Source of the DNA: Brucella haematophila
GTDB lineage: Bacteria > Pseudomonadota > Alphaproteobacteria > Rhizobiales > Rhizobiaceae
Assembly (NCBI RefSeq): GCF_005938105.1
Contig: NZ_VCPE01000005.1
Span: 1-64,000 of the forward strand
DNA length: 64,000 bases
Direction: 5' to 3'
Position numbers and translations under genes: made by a program. The notes beneath the pieces were generated by a model. The model was not told the origin of the DNA, did no database searches, and worked only from the letters and a program-made list of their open reading frames with translations. Shown in pieces: positions 45,948-55,705 of this stretch (the first letter of the stretch is position 1; each line of letters starts with the position of its first letter).

Positions 45948-46421
45948 TCAGGCCCCTTTTACGCTTTGCCCGTTGTGTTCTTGTTCTTTGGCAATTGCCG
46001 CGAGCGCGCGTAGGCCGAGCAGATACCCTTCCGCGCCAAAGCCGCAAATGACGCCTTTGGCGACTGCGGATACATAAGAGTGATGCCGGAAAGCCTCACG
46101 CGTATGAATGTTCGAAAGATGCACTTCCACAACCGTGACCTTCGCTGAGCGGATCGCGTCGTGAATGGCAATTGAAGTGTGGCTGTAGGCTGCCGGATTG
46201 ATCAGGACATAGGCGTCTTTCTCGCCCGCTTCCTGAATCCAGGTGACCAGATCGCCTTCATAGTTGGACTGGCGAAAATCAACTTCGAGATCAAGAGAAC
46301 CGGCTTCGCGCTTGCAGGCCGCTTCAATGTCGGCGAGCGTCGCAACGCCATAAATTCCCGGTTCACGCTTTCCCAGAAGATTGAGATTGGGACCGTTTAG
46401 AACAAAAACCGTCTTTGTCAT
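45948..46421 (-). CDS. aroQ: 3-dehydroquinate dehydratase, type II
   Basis: 157 residues. [20 protein letters not shown] carries the catalytic Arg/Tyr loop, [15 protein letters not shown] the substrate site, and [19 protein letters not shown] with [12 protein letters not shown] completes the fold. It is the third step of the shikimate pathway, a dodecamer in the family. ATG 46421 ([10 protein letters not shown]) is the family start; 56 codons of open frame upstream are not conserved. Linkage to accBC is usual in Hyphomicrobiales. Confidence 0.96.
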   Translation of the reverse strand: MTKTVFVLNGPNLNLLGKREPGIYGVATLADIEAACKREAGSLDLEVDFRQSNYEGDLVTWIQEAGEKDAYVLINPAAYSHTSIAIHDAIRSAKVTVVEVHLSNIHTREAFRHHSYVSAVAKGVICGFGAEGYLLGLRALAAIAKEQEHNGQSVKGA

Positions 46422-46637
46422 TTGTGTCCGCGCCAAATCCTTTGCAACCGATATCGTGTTACCACGAAAATTTAGTAACACTTCGCTTTCCATATAGAGA
46501 GCTTGGATGCAAGCCGAAACCCTATAATTCAGTGCAGATGTTATGCCTGACCGGTTTTTCCCGCTATTCTTTGCGAGATGCACCGGCATTGCGGCATTTT
46601 TTCTTCAAGCGCCGGTAATCACCGGTTTTTGATAAGT

Positions 46638-46681
46638 CTGTGCCCGATAGGCTTTCAGTCAAGAAAGCCTATCGGGCACAG
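46638..46681 (-). terminator. Long hairpin between dsbA-like gene and aroQ
   Basis: Perfect 18-bp stem 46638-46655 with 46664-46681 (core GTGCCCGATAGGC), 8-base loop, starting about 11 bases past the dsbA-like stop. The tract after the stem is ACTTATCAAAAA on the minus strand, so it is not a textbook T-run terminator. It may end or protect the upstream transcript. Confidence 0.55.
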
Positions 46682-46691
46682 GGTGTCATTT

Positions 46692-47492
46692 TCACTTCTT
46701 GGCGGCAGTGCGTGCGGCGGCGATTCTCTCGATAAGACCGTCGGCGCCGATGGCGCCCGGCACCAGCTCGTTGCCGATGATATAGGACGGCGTGCCGGTG
46801 ATGTTGAGCTGCGTTGCCAGCTGATAAGTGTCCTGGAAAGCGCCTGTGATCGCCGGGTCCTTCATCTTTTCACGAAGTGCGGCTTCGTCAGCGCCAAGCT
46901 TGACGGCATCTGCAATGGCGGATGCTTCTGTGGCGCGTTCCTGTGCGCCGAGCAGGACACTATGAAACTCGGCATATTTTTCCGGCATCAGCGCCTTGAA
47001 GGCCTGCGCAACGATATGCGCCTTCACCGAATCCGGGCCGAGGATCGGGAATTCCTTCATGACAAAACGAACATTCGGATCGTTTTTCAGGATGGCCTGC
47101 ATGTCGGGCAGGGCGCGTTTGCAATAGCCGCAATTGTAATCGAAGAATTCGTAAACGGTCACATCGCCGTTCGGATTGCCGAAAACGGCGTCATGCTGTG
47201 GATTGTAAAGTGCGCTCTGATTGGCGGTCAGAACCTTTTTGACCTGTTCCTGGGCTTCATGCGCCTGCTTGGTTTCCAGCGCGCTCTGCACTTCCAGCAT
47301 CAGTTCAGGATTCTGGAGAAGATAGTTACGCACCACATTTTCAATAGCCTGCTGGTTCAGCGGTGCTTCAGCCGTCGTTGCGGCTGCGACCGGCGCAGCC
47401 GGATGGCGCGACAGACCTGCGCCATAACCAAGAGCCAGCGCGGCCAAACCGACAATGCCGCTCGCCAGCGTGATGGAAACTGCATTCTTCAT
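46692..47492 (-). CDS. DsbA-family thiol:disulfide oxidoreductase
   Basis: 266 residues. An N-terminal signal anchor (SITLASGIVGLAALALGYGAGL) is followed by a helical segment at 45-95 and a thioredoxin-like domain with the active site C121-G-Y-C124 (FFDYNCGYCKRALPD). The cis-Pro loop is TGTPSYIIG. It resembles Com1/ScsC-type periplasmic DsbA relatives, which have an N-terminal oligomerisation helix. Whether it oxidises or isomerises disulfides cannot be told. It lies 61 bases after the M48 protease gene. Confidence 0.92.
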   Translation of the reverse strand: MKNAVSITLASGIVGLAALALGYGAGLSRHPAAPVAAATTAEAPLNQQAIENVVRNYLLQNPELMLEVQSALETKQAHEAQEQVKKVLTANQSALYNPQHDAVFGNPNGDVTVYEFFDYNCGYCKRALPDMQAILKNDPNVRFVMKEFPILGPDSVKAHIVAQAFKALMPEKYAEFHSVLLGAQERATEASAIADAVKLGADEAALREKMKDPAITGAFQDTYQLATQLNITGTPSYIIGNELVPGAIGADGLIERIAAARTAAKK

Positions 47493-47553
47493 CGTGAAAT
47501 TCCAATCCGTTTAAAAATACGCCCTGGTCGATCTGGAAGGCTGATGCCGGGCG

Positions 47554-48963
47554 TTATTTGCTTTTCTTCGTACTGATAATGTCCTGCGCGCGCAACCAGT
47601 CGGGGGTTCCGGATTTCAGTTGCTTCTGTGCGCGGATCGCGAATATCTGGGCATCCTGAAGTTTGCCCGAATAGAAGTTCATGTCGGCAGTCGCAAGGTC
47701 TGCGAGACCCATGTTGCCCTGTTGGCCATAGGCTTGCGCGAGATATCCATAGCCGCCCGGGAATTCCGGATCGGAAGCGATGCCTGCTTTGATCTCCTTG
47801 ATTGCCGTCGGCATGTTTGCCTTTGTGCCCGTCAGCATGAGTGCACGCCCATAGCTCATACGCAGCAGCGGAGATTTTCGCGGATCGAGCGATACGGCAG
47901 TCTGGAAAGCCTTTGCGGCGCCTGCAGCATCATTCGCCTTGATGAGAACCTCGCCACGCATTTCGTAGAAATAAGGATTCTTTGGCTGTTCCTTGATCAG
48001 GGCATCGAATTTTGGCTGGGCAGAACGCGCCGAGCCGTTCAGATAGGTGGTGATCGCACTGCCATAGCGCGCGGGAAGTCCGCCTGGATTGCCCCGGAAC
48101 ATACGCTGCAACTCACCCATATTGCCCGAATAGGCAGCGATCTTGGCGCGCGCCATATCATGGCGCAATTGCAGGGCAGGCGAATCCGTCTTATTGAAAT
48201 TAGGGCTCTTCCTGGCCAGTTCTTCCAGATTGGCGATACGTTCGCGTGGAAGCGGATGGCTGATGCGATATTGATCGATCTGCGTGCCCGACAAGGAGAG
48301 GGCGGAGGCAAAACGCTGGAACGTGTCCAACATGCCCTTGGATGATTGCCCGGTCGCGTTGAGATAGTTGACCGCCATACGGTCGGCAGTCATTTCCTCG
48401 GTGCGCTGATAGCTGAGCAAACTGCGCATCGCCATTTCGGCGCTGCCGAGTGCGATGCCGCCACCGGCACCGGCTGCTGAACCACTGCCGGCTGCCGCGC
48501 CTGCAACACCGGCACCCACGCCAAGCAGCATGCCGATCACCGCCATGGTCCGCGCACGGCTCAACTGTTCACGCAGGCGATCCTGATGCCCGCCTGCCAG
48601 ATGGCCCGCCTCATGCGCGATCACGCCGATGATCTCATTGGGCGTATCGGCCTGCATGATGGCGCCCGTGTTGATGAAAATGCGTCGACCATCGACGAAA
48701 GCGTTGAAGCTTTGCGAATTGACAAGGATGACGCGCACGCCACGGCTGGAAAGACCAGCGGCCTTCAGGATCGGTGCTGCATAATCTGCGACCAGCGCCT
48801 CGATTTCCGCGTCGCGCACAATTGGTACGCCGCGCGACTGGGCGGAGGCGGGGATAACGCCCGTAACCGCCACGGCAAGGGCCGAAAGTGCCGCCACGGA
48901 ACGGCGAAAGAATCTTCCAAAGGATAAGGTCCCGGTCGGGAACGGCGCGATCAATGCTGCCAT
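47554..48963 (-). CDS. M48-family metalloprotease with TPR tail (BepA-like)
   Basis: 469 residues. A signal segment (ALSALAVAVTGVIPASAQ) leads to the zinc site HEAGH at 117-121 (GVIAHEAGHLAGGH), with a downstream Glu (EEMTADRMAVNYL). A Gly/Ala-rich membrane-associating stretch sits at about 140-168. The C-terminal half holds TPR-like helices (NPYFYEMRGEVLIKANDAAGA, FPGGYGYLAQAYGQQGN). In E. coli BepA (YfgC) of this layout acts in outer-membrane protein assembly quality control. A similar role is inferred. It is the first gene of the minus-strand run with the DsbA-like gene. Confidence 0.9.
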   Translation of the reverse strand: MAALIAPFPTGTLSFGRFFRRSVAALSALAVAVTGVIPASAQSRGVPIVRDAEIEALVADYAAPILKAAGLSSRGVRVILVNSQSFNAFVDGRRIFINTGAIMQADTPNEIIGVIAHEAGHLAGGHQDRLREQLSRARTMAVIGMLLGVGAGVAGAAAGSGSAAGAGGGIALGSAEMAMRSLLSYQRTEEMTADRMAVNYLNATGQSSKGMLDTFQRFASALSLSGTQIDQYRISHPLPRERIANLEELARKSPNFNKTDSPALQLRHDMARAKIAAYSGNMGELQRMFRGNPGGLPARYGSAITTYLNGSARSAQPKFDALIKEQPKNPYFYEMRGEVLIKANDAAGAAKAFQTAVSLDPRKSPLLRMSYGRALMLTGTKANMPTAIKEIKAGIASDPEFPGGYGYLAQAYGQQGNMGLADLATADMNFYSGKLQDAQIFAIRAQKQLKSGTPDWLRAQDIISTKKSK

Positions 48964-49359
48964 AATGGTCGTCGTCCTCCTCTTAGTTTCCGCGAATCTC
49001 GCAGTGGTTCGCTTATCGTATCGGCAAAAGGGTTCCAGTTCAGGACCTTATAGCCGTCTGGTTGCAATTTAAACGGCATATGGACAAGGCAGCATGATCT
49101 TAAAAAGCCGGATATTGGCAGTGCAATCTCTGCCGACTTTCACATCGGGTCAATTCCGATATTGTTGCCATCAACCTTTAGACCCCAATGCGCGTGAAGG
49201 CCGCGCTACAGGCGTCCTTTACAAGCAATCATCCAGAACATTGCACCCAATTTCCTAAAAGCGCTGTTGCTTTACCAATCCGGCGTTTATACGGCGGTGA
49301 TAATATGTTCTGTCCATGCGGCGCTCCAGTGGGGCGCTTGCAGTGTTCTGGAGGTAAAG
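48964..49359. other. Intergenic region between divergent M48 and aminotransferase genes
   Basis: About 400 bases. No conserved gene or strong repeat is visible. It should contain both divergent promoters, but no motif is clear enough to call. Confidence 0.5.
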
Positions 49360-50523
49360 TTGATCAGTCTTTCAAGTCGCAGTGCGGTAGAGCCATTTCA
49401 CGCCATGGATGTTCTGGCAGAGGCAAACCGCCGCCGCGCCGCAGGCCATCCGATTATTTCCATGGCAGTGGGCCAGCCCGCAGATCCGGCGCCGCAGATC
49501 GTGCGACAGGCGGCCGAGCAGGCACTGAAAGACGGACGCATTGGCTATACCGACGCTCTTGGGCTGGTTGAACTGCGTGAGGCAATTGCCGCGCATTATG
49601 CCGATCATTACGGCGTGTCCGTTTCGGCGGATCGAATAGCCGTGACGACTGGTTCTTCGGCAGCCTTCAATCTGGCTTTCGTGGTCTATTTCGATCCGGG
49701 GGACCGCGTGGCGATCACGCGCCCCGGCTATCCGGCCTATCGCAATATTCTGACGGCGCTTGGGCTGGAAGTGGTGGAAATACCAACAGGAAACGGCACG
49801 TCGGCGGCTCTGACTGCCGATGCGTTGGCCGCTGCCCACGCCGAAAAGCCATTGAAGGGTGTACTGTTTGCAAGCCCGGCCAATCCAACGGGCGCAGTGA
49901 TTGCCAAGCCTGAACTGAAGGCGATCATCGATACGGCCCGTTCGCTCGGTATTCGCGTGATTTCGGACGAAATCTATCACCGGCTTTCCTATGAAACCGA
50001 TGATGTGACGGCGCTCGAAATCGCCGATGATGTCACGATCATCAATTCCTTCTCGAAATATTATTGCATGACGGGTTGGCGCATCGGCTGGATGGTTTTG
50101 CCGGAGGGCGATGTTCGCGCCATCGAACGGCTGAGCCAAAGCCTTTATATTTCCGCGCCCGAACTTTCGCAGCGTGCGGCCATCGAGGCTTTCCAGGCCA
50201 CAGCCGAGCTGGAACGGATCAAGGATCGCTATCGTCAGAACCGCGCAATCCTGCTTGAACATCTGCCACGCATGGGCCTGAAACTGGCAGCACCTATGGA
50301 TGGCGCGTTCTACGCCTATTGCGATGTTTCGCGCTTCACCAACGATAGCATGGAATTCGCACGCAAGATGATTGCAGAGATCAATATCGCTGCAACGCCG
50401 GGCCGTGATTTTGACCCGCTGGATGGCCACCGCACCATGCGCTTTTCCTATGCTGGAAAAGTCGAGGAGATGCAGGAGGCTGTTCGCCGTCTGGAAGACT
50501 GGCTTCCGCAACAGTCAGCCTGA
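49360..50523 (+). CDS. Class I/II pyridoxal-phosphate aminotransferase
   Basis: 387 residues. The start is TTG: TGGAGG lies five bases upstream and the family begins near RSAVEPFHAMDVLAEANRR; earlier frame codons look non-conserved. Key residues are the substrate loop ISMAVGQPADPAP, the PLP phosphate site TGSSAAFNLAF, SPANPTGAVI, SDEIYHRLSY (Asp and Tyr to PLP) and the Schiff-base lysine in SFSKYYCMTGWRIGW (about residue 233). It is like aspartate/alanine aminotransferases; exact substrates are undetermined. Confidence 0.92.
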   Translation: MISLSSRSAVEPFHAMDVLAEANRRRAAGHPIISMAVGQPADPAPQIVRQAAEQALKDGRIGYTDALGLVELREAIAAHYADHYGVSVSADRIAVTTGSSAAFNLAFVVYFDPGDRVAITRPGYPAYRNILTALGLEVVEIPTGNGTSAALTADALAAAHAEKPLKGVLFASPANPTGAVIAKPELKAIIDTARSLGIRVISDEIYHRLSYETDDVTALEIADDVTIINSFSKYYCMTGWRIGWMVLPEGDVRAIERLSQSLYISAPELSQRAAIEAFQATAELERIKDRYRQNRAILLEHLPRMGLKLAAPMDGAFYAYCDVSRFTNDSMEFARKMIAEINIAATPGRDFDPLDGHRTMRFSYAGKVEEMQEAVRRLEDWLPQQSA

Positions 50524-50535
50524 TTAAGCGGACCA

Positions 50536-50570
50536 ACAAAAAAACCGGCGTTTCCGCCGGTTTTTTATTT
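50536..50570 (+). terminator. Terminator after the aminotransferase, bidirectional
   Basis: Stem 50543-50550 with 50555-50562 (AACCGGCG/CGCCGGTT), A7 before and T6 after. It also ends the minus-strand rne transcript. Confidence 0.88.
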
Positions 50571-50587
50571 GTGCAATTGGGCAGGGC

Positions 50588-53410
50588 TTAGAAGAAACCC
50601 TTCTTTTGCCACCAGCCGCCGCGCTTCGGCTTCTGCTCGTCGCTATCGCTCGACGTGACGACAGGTTCGGTCTGCTTGGCCGGTTCTTCGATCACAGCCA
50701 CTTCGGCTTCAGCCTCAACGGCAACAGCTTCTTCGACCTCGGCAACGGGCTTGGCCGCTGCCTTACGCGTGCGGCGCTTCGGCTTTTCAGCTTCGACAGC
50801 TTCAGGCGCTTCTACGGCTTCCGGTTCGGTTGCAGCGTCATCAGCCTTTTTGCGAGACCGGGTGTTCTTCCGGGCTGGCTTGGCTGGCGCTTCTTCAACC
50901 TCCGCTGCCACAACTTCTTCTGCAGCTTCCTCAGTTTTTGCAGACTTGCGGGCACGCGGCTTGCGGACAGTCTTCGCTGGCTTTTCAGCTTCAACCGGGG
51001 CTTCGGCAGCTTCCGTTGCGACGGCAACTGCTTCCACAACCTCAACGATTTCGGCCTTGGCAGCCACGACTTCGGCAGTGGCGGCTTCAATAGCGGCTTC
51101 GACCTTCACAGGCAGAACAGGCGTGTAGCCGACGAATTCCGGATCCGGAACCTTGCGACCGCGCACTTCGTCTTCACGACGGTTCTTGCGTCCGCCACGA
51201 CGGCCACGACGACGCTTCTTGCGGCGATCATCGTCGCTCAATGCGGCATCCGAACGGGCTTCAGAAGCCTCGTCGCCATCTTCCGCATCGTCATCCGCTT
51301 CATCAGAAGCAGCATCGTCCTGAGCGGTCTGTTCGCGGCTATCGCGATCCTTTCCGCCACGACGACGGCGACGACGGCGACGCTTGCGATCGCCTTCTTC
51401 GCTGCGTTCTTCACGGGCCGGTGCTTCGGCCTTGACGTCTTCTTCTTCCTCGTCTTCCTCAACCGGAATTTCAGGATCTTCGAAGTCGTCTTCAATATAA
51501 GCCATCGGCTGGACAGGCGGCTGCGTCACCGGACGGGTGGACGGCGCGCCCTTGTCGATAGCGAAATGCTGGTGACCGACACTTTCGTCGGCGTCGATGC
51601 TGATGGCAACGCCGAAACGGCCCTCGAGATCGGCAAGCAACTGACGCTTGTGGTTCAGCACATAAAGGGCCGAAGCCGCTGGCGTGCGAACATTGATGTC
51701 AAAGCCTGAATGGCGCAGCAGATAATCTTCGATGCCGCGAATGATGTGCAGCGCCATCGAAGAATCTGAGCGGACATGTCCGGTGCCGCCGCAATGCTGG
51801 CAGACCTGCATCGTGCTTTCGAGCACGGATGCACGGATGCGCTGGCGCGACATTTCAAGAAGGCCGAAATGCGAGATACGACCAACCTGAATGCGGGCGC
51901 GGTCGTCCTTCAGGCAGTCCTTCATCTTCTTTTCGACAGCGCGGTTATTGCGCTTTTCTTCCATGTCGATGAAGTCGACGACGATCAAACCGGCAAGGTC
52001 GCGCAGACGCAGCTGGCGCGCCACTTCCTCGGCTGCCTCCAGATTGGTCTGGAGCGCGGTGTCTTCGATGGAATGTTCGCGTGTCGAACGACCGGAGTTG
52101 ACGTCGATGGCAACCAGCGCTTCCGTCTGGTTGATGATCAGATAGCCACCCGATTTCAACGTCACCTGCGGCAACAGCATGCGGTCGAGCTGGGCTTCGA
52201 CGCCATTGCGGGTGAAGATCGGCACCTGTTCGCGGTATGGCTGAACCACCTTGGCATGGCTCGGCATGAGCATGCGCATGAAATCCTTGGCCTCGCGATA
52301 GCCGTTCTCGCCGGAAACGAGGATTTCCGTGATGTCCTTGTTATAAAGGTCGCGGATCGAGCGCTTGATCAGGCTGCCTTCTTCATAGACGAGGGAAGGC
52401 GCCGTCGACTGCAAGGTCAGCGTGCGGACATTTTCCCAAAGGCGCATCAGATATTCGTAGTCGCGCTTGACTTCCGCCTTGGTGCGATTGGCGCCAGCGG
52501 TACGCAGGATCACGCCCATGCCCTGCGGCACTTCGAGTTCCTTGACGATTTCCTTCAGGCGCTTGCGGTCCTGTGGCTGGGTGATTTTGCGCGAAATGCC
52601 GCCGCCACGCGCGGTGTTCGGCATCAAAACCGAATAGCGACCGGCCAGCGACAGATAGGTGGTGAGAGCTGCGCCCTTGTTGCCGCGCTCTTCCTTGACC
52701 ACCTGCACCAGCAGAATCTGGCGGCGCTTGATCACTTCCTGAATGTTGTATTGGCGGCGATGGGTGCGGGTATGCGTCGGCAGTTCTTCCAGCGCATCTT
52801 CCGAACCGACCGATTCGACCATGTCTTCTTCATGTTCGATATCGTCTTCGTCGCCATTGTCGACGGCTTCGGAAATCACGTCGCCCTTATGCGACAGGGC
52901 GCTTGCGGGCGTTCCCGGCACATAGTTTGCGAAGCCAGGGCCGACAGGCTCTGCTGCAGGCAGGCCGTTATCCGAGGTGCTGGCCTGCGCCTTGTTCTGG
53001 TTGTCGCGACCGCCGCGGCGGCGATTACGACGCGAGCGGTCGTTCGACCGTTCACCCGAGCGCTCGCCAGACCGTTCGCTCTTGGCGCGCGGCTCGTCGT
53101 CATCGTCGTCTTCGGCGCGCTGCGCCTTGGCTTCCGCTTCGAGCAGAGCCAGACGGTCGGCGACCGGAATCTGATAATAATCGGGATGGATTTCCGAAAA
53201 GGCGAGGAAACCATGACGGTTGCCGCCATATTCCACAAACGCAGCCTGAAGCGAAGGTTCGACGCGCGTGACCCGCGCGAGGTAAATATTGCCTTTCAGC
53301 TGCTTCTTGTGTTCCGACTCGAAGTCGAATTCTTCAATCTTGTTGCCGCGCGTGACGATGACGCGGGTTTCCTCCGGGTGGGAGGCATCGATGAGCATTT
53401 TGTTGGACAT
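50588..53410 (-). CDS. rne: Ribonuclease E
   Basis: 940 residues. The S1 domain is near residues 37-120 (KGNIYLARVTRVEPSLQAAFVEYGG) with an acidic/Arg-rich insertion (SERSGERSGERSNDRSRRNRRR) before the catalytic core. The core has EALVAIDVNSG and IVVDFIDMEEKRNN with magnesium-binding Asp residues. The Zn-link CQHCGGTGH sets tetramer geometry. The C-terminal 400 residues are disordered, Glu/Ala-rich and Arg-rich, and end RGGWWQKKGFF. This matches the C-terminal GWW peptide that binds PNPase in Caulobacter RNase E. The start follows GGAAAGACAAT; longer frames upstream are non-conserved. Confidence 0.95.
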   Translation of the reverse strand: MSNKMLIDASHPEETRVIVTRGNKIEEFDFESEHKKQLKGNIYLARVTRVEPSLQAAFVEYGGNRHGFLAFSEIHPDYYQIPVADRLALLEAEAKAQRAEDDDDDEPRAKSERSGERSGERSNDRSRRNRRRGGRDNQNKAQASTSDNGLPAAEPVGPGFANYVPGTPASALSHKGDVISEAVDNGDEDDIEHEEDMVESVGSEDALEELPTHTRTHRRQYNIQEVIKRRQILLVQVVKEERGNKGAALTTYLSLAGRYSVLMPNTARGGGISRKITQPQDRKRLKEIVKELEVPQGMGVILRTAGANRTKAEVKRDYEYLMRLWENVRTLTLQSTAPSLVYEEGSLIKRSIRDLYNKDITEILVSGENGYREAKDFMRMLMPSHAKVVQPYREQVPIFTRNGVEAQLDRMLLPQVTLKSGGYLIINQTEALVAIDVNSGRSTREHSIEDTALQTNLEAAEEVARQLRLRDLAGLIVVDFIDMEEKRNNRAVEKKMKDCLKDDRARIQVGRISHFGLLEMSRQRIRASVLESTMQVCQHCGGTGHVRSDSSMALHIIRGIEDYLLRHSGFDINVRTPAASALYVLNHKRQLLADLEGRFGVAISIDADESVGHQHFAIDKGAPSTRPVTQPPVQPMAYIEDDFEDPEIPVEEDEEEEDVKAEAPAREERSEEGDRKRRRRRRRRGGKDRDSREQTAQDDAASDEADDDAEDGDEASEARSDAALSDDDRRKKRRRGRRGGRKNRREDEVRGRKVPDPEFVGYTPVLPVKVEAAIEAATAEVVAAKAEIVEVVEAVAVATEAAEAPVEAEKPAKTVRKPRARKSAKTEEAAEEVVAAEVEEAPAKPARKNTRSRKKADDAATEPEAVEAPEAVEAEKPKRRTRKAAAKPVAEVEEAVAVEAEAEVAVIEEPAKQTEPVVTSSDSDEQKPKRGGWWQKKGFF

Positions 53411-53424
53411 TATTGTCTTTCCTG

Positions 53425-53455
53425 CCGGCGCGAAGACGCAAAACACGTGCGCCGG
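53425..53455 (-). promoter_or_regulatory. Hairpin in the rne leader just upstream of the ribosome site
   Basis: Arms CCGGCGC (53425-53431) and GCGCCGG (53449-53455) can pair about 14 bases before the rne ATG. RNase E messages in other bacteria are autoregulated through leader hairpins; such a role here is inferred only from position. Confidence 0.35.
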
Positions 53456-54215
53456 ACGAAGCCCTGAAGGCTGCCGACCTAACCGTATTGCATCTGCCGG
53501 ATGGTTCTGGGTTCGCCGGAACATAAGCTGTTGCCTGTACGCGCGACGGCCTCGTGGCGATCACGGTCTTCAGGCTTGCAATGGTCAGTCTTACTAGACC
53601 CATAGCTGTTCCGAACGAAACGACCTCAATATATGACCCGGAGACCGGGCCGATTTCGTTGCTCTTCTCGAGCGTTAAAGCGCCGTGCGTCCATCTGGGC
53701 GCACAAGGACACCTTAAATTCTCAAATCCACGCACCGTTCTATCCTGAAGCCAGACCCGGCTTTAAGCTCGATGCGGTGGCGACAGCGCGTAACAATGCG
53801 CAATCGACCAATCAAAAGTGGAGGGCGGGGGAGCCACATCTCCACTGAATTCTGTTCCGGCTACCGGGACTGTGAGCGCATAAACCACTGTTCTCGCTCT
53901 CGTTCTCTCCGGTCATATTCAAAAACCGGCAAACGATTCTGACAGCTAACCCGTAACCTGCATTAGCTTTTATGGCGTCGGATGCATGATGACAAGTACG
54001 AATATCAGTTGACATCCGCATCGCAATTTCGTCGTAACCCGAGTGTAGGTGATATTCGCGGCTCAATTGCGGCTGGAAATCCTTCGTTAACCGTAGTTCT
54101 GTACGACAGTTTGAAGAGTTGCGTGCAGCGGGTCGGATGGACAATCGCGCATTGAGGCGCACATAAAACGCGCTGGCATCGCTATTTGGTGTCACCAATT
54201 CAATTTTAGTCGATC
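53456..54215. other. Long intergenic region between divergent rne and amiC
   Basis: About 760 bases without a convincing gene. It holds the probable long rne leader (left part), a hairpin GTGGAG/CTCCAC (53818-53845) and the amiC promoter somewhere to the right. Small open frames in it have no ribosome sites or conserved look. Confidence 0.5.
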
Positions 54216-54224
54216 GTGTGGCGA

Positions 54225-55484
54225 ATGCATTTTCGAAACGGTGAAAAAGCAACGACAATCTCTTCGGGCGTGCGGCAATGGCTCGCGCTTGCAATGTTTT
54301 TCTTTGTTGGTCTCTTTCACATCGGTGCCGCTCTGGCAGCCGAGCAGAACGACAAACCGCTCACGGCACTCACCTTTCGCATGGCTGGCGATGATCTGCG
54401 CACCCGCATCGTCGTGATGTTCGATCGTGAGCCGACGCTGACCACGCGTCTCTTCGACAATCCGCATCGTCTGGTGATTGAGCTGCCGGAAACCCGTTTC
54501 GGTTTCGACGAAAAGAGCGTCGAACCCCGTGGTCTTGTTTCCCATGTCCGCTATGGATTGGCCGGGAAGGGGCGTTCGCGCCTCATTTTGACCTTGCGCG
54601 GCCCCTTCAAGGTTGAAGACCTACGCGTTTTGAAAAATGAAAGCGCATCGGGCTATCGTCTCGTTGCGGATATTGTCGCAACTTCCGACCGCGAATTCAC
54701 GGCGCAACTGCAAGGGCGCTCTGAAATCACCAGTTCCACCGAGCGCAAGTCGACGACAGCTCCAGACGCGGGCAAAAACGAGCCTCGCCCCTTCACGGTG
54801 ATGATTGATCCGGGGCATGGCGGCATCGACAGCGGTGCCGAGAGCCTGAGCGGCATCAAGGAAAAAGACCTGACGCTGGCCTTCGGTATCGAATTGCGTG
54901 ACCGGCTGGCGCAGGAAAAGAATATTCAGGTCCTGATGACCCGTGACGATGATACCTATCTTCGTCTTTCCGAACGTGTTCGCATTGCGCGCCAGCATGA
55001 GGCCGATCTGTTCATCTCCATCCATGCGGATACGATCAACCAAAACGATATTCGCGGCGCGACGGTTTATACCATTTCGGACAAGGCATCGGATGCCGTG
55101 GCGCGCGCAATGGCGGAGCGTGAAAACAAATCCGACAATCTAGGGGGCGCTGCGCCGGATGAAATGCCGGAAGTTGCCGATATCCTGCTCGATCTCACGC
55201 GGCGCGAGACCCATACATTCTCGCTGAGCTTTGCGGAAAAAGTGATCACACATTTGCAGGGGCAGGTGAATCTCATCAACAACCCGCATCGTTTCGCAGG
55301 GTTTCAGGTCCTGCGCGCGCCGGACGTGCCTTCGGTGCTGATCGAGATAGGCTATCTGTCCAATGCAGAAGACGAAAAACTGATAAGCAATCCGGAATGG
55401 CGCAAAAAATTAGCTGACCGTCTTGCATTAGCAATTAAGTCGTTCGAAACATTACGGCGACCGGCTATTGTAACGAAAGGTTGA
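54225..55484 (+). CDS. amiC: N-acetylmuramoyl-L-alanine amidase AmiC
   Basis: 419 residues. A signal peptide (QWLALAMFFFVGLFHIGAALA) is followed by an AMIN domain (about 40-150, LTALTFRMAGDDLRTRIVVMF), which targets septal peptidoglycan. The Amidase_3 domain has H198 in VMIDPGHGGIDSGAES, the IHADTIN zinc His and the catalytic E374 in LIEIGYLSNAEDE. It cuts the amide between MurNAc and the stem peptide at division. GTG 54216 is an alternative start. Such amidases need LytM activators; a candidate is the NlpD-like gene at 27386. Confidence 0.94.
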   Translation: MHFRNGEKATTISSGVRQWLALAMFFFVGLFHIGAALAAEQNDKPLTALTFRMAGDDLRTRIVVMFDREPTLTTRLFDNPHRLVIELPETRFGFDEKSVEPRGLVSHVRYGLAGKGRSRLILTLRGPFKVEDLRVLKNESASGYRLVADIVATSDREFTAQLQGRSEITSSTERKSTTAPDAGKNEPRPFTVMIDPGHGGIDSGAESLSGIKEKDLTLAFGIELRDRLAQEKNIQVLMTRDDDTYLRLSERVRIARQHEADLFISIHADTINQNDIRGATVYTISDKASDAVARAMAERENKSDNLGGAAPDEMPEVADILLDLTRRETHTFSLSFAEKVITHLQGQVNLINNPHRFAGFQVLRAPDVPSVLIEIGYLSNAEDEKLISNPEWRKKLADRLALAIKSFETLRRPAIVTKG

Positions 55485-55705
55485 TGGTCACCATAACGAT
55501 GCACGCATGCAACAGTTTGTCGTATTTTTGTACGGGGATCGAGCGTAATGGCGTTAATTCTGTTAAAACCGACAAACGATCTTGCGTTTGACGCATTTGG
55601 TGGTCACTAAGCCTTAGTATCATGAGACCTTGCGAGGCTCGTGGGTTGGCGGTTGGCGCTTTGACGCTTATCATGGGACTAATCTGACGGCAGGATTCTG
55701 CGAAT

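Noticed and set aside
51776-53467. 563-codon open frame on the plus strand
   Set aside because: Antisense to the RNase E catalytic core; high-GC shadow.
53554-53848. Small frames between rne and amiC
   Set aside because: No ribosome sites, no coding-like composition and overlap with each other; treated as leader/intergenic DNA.
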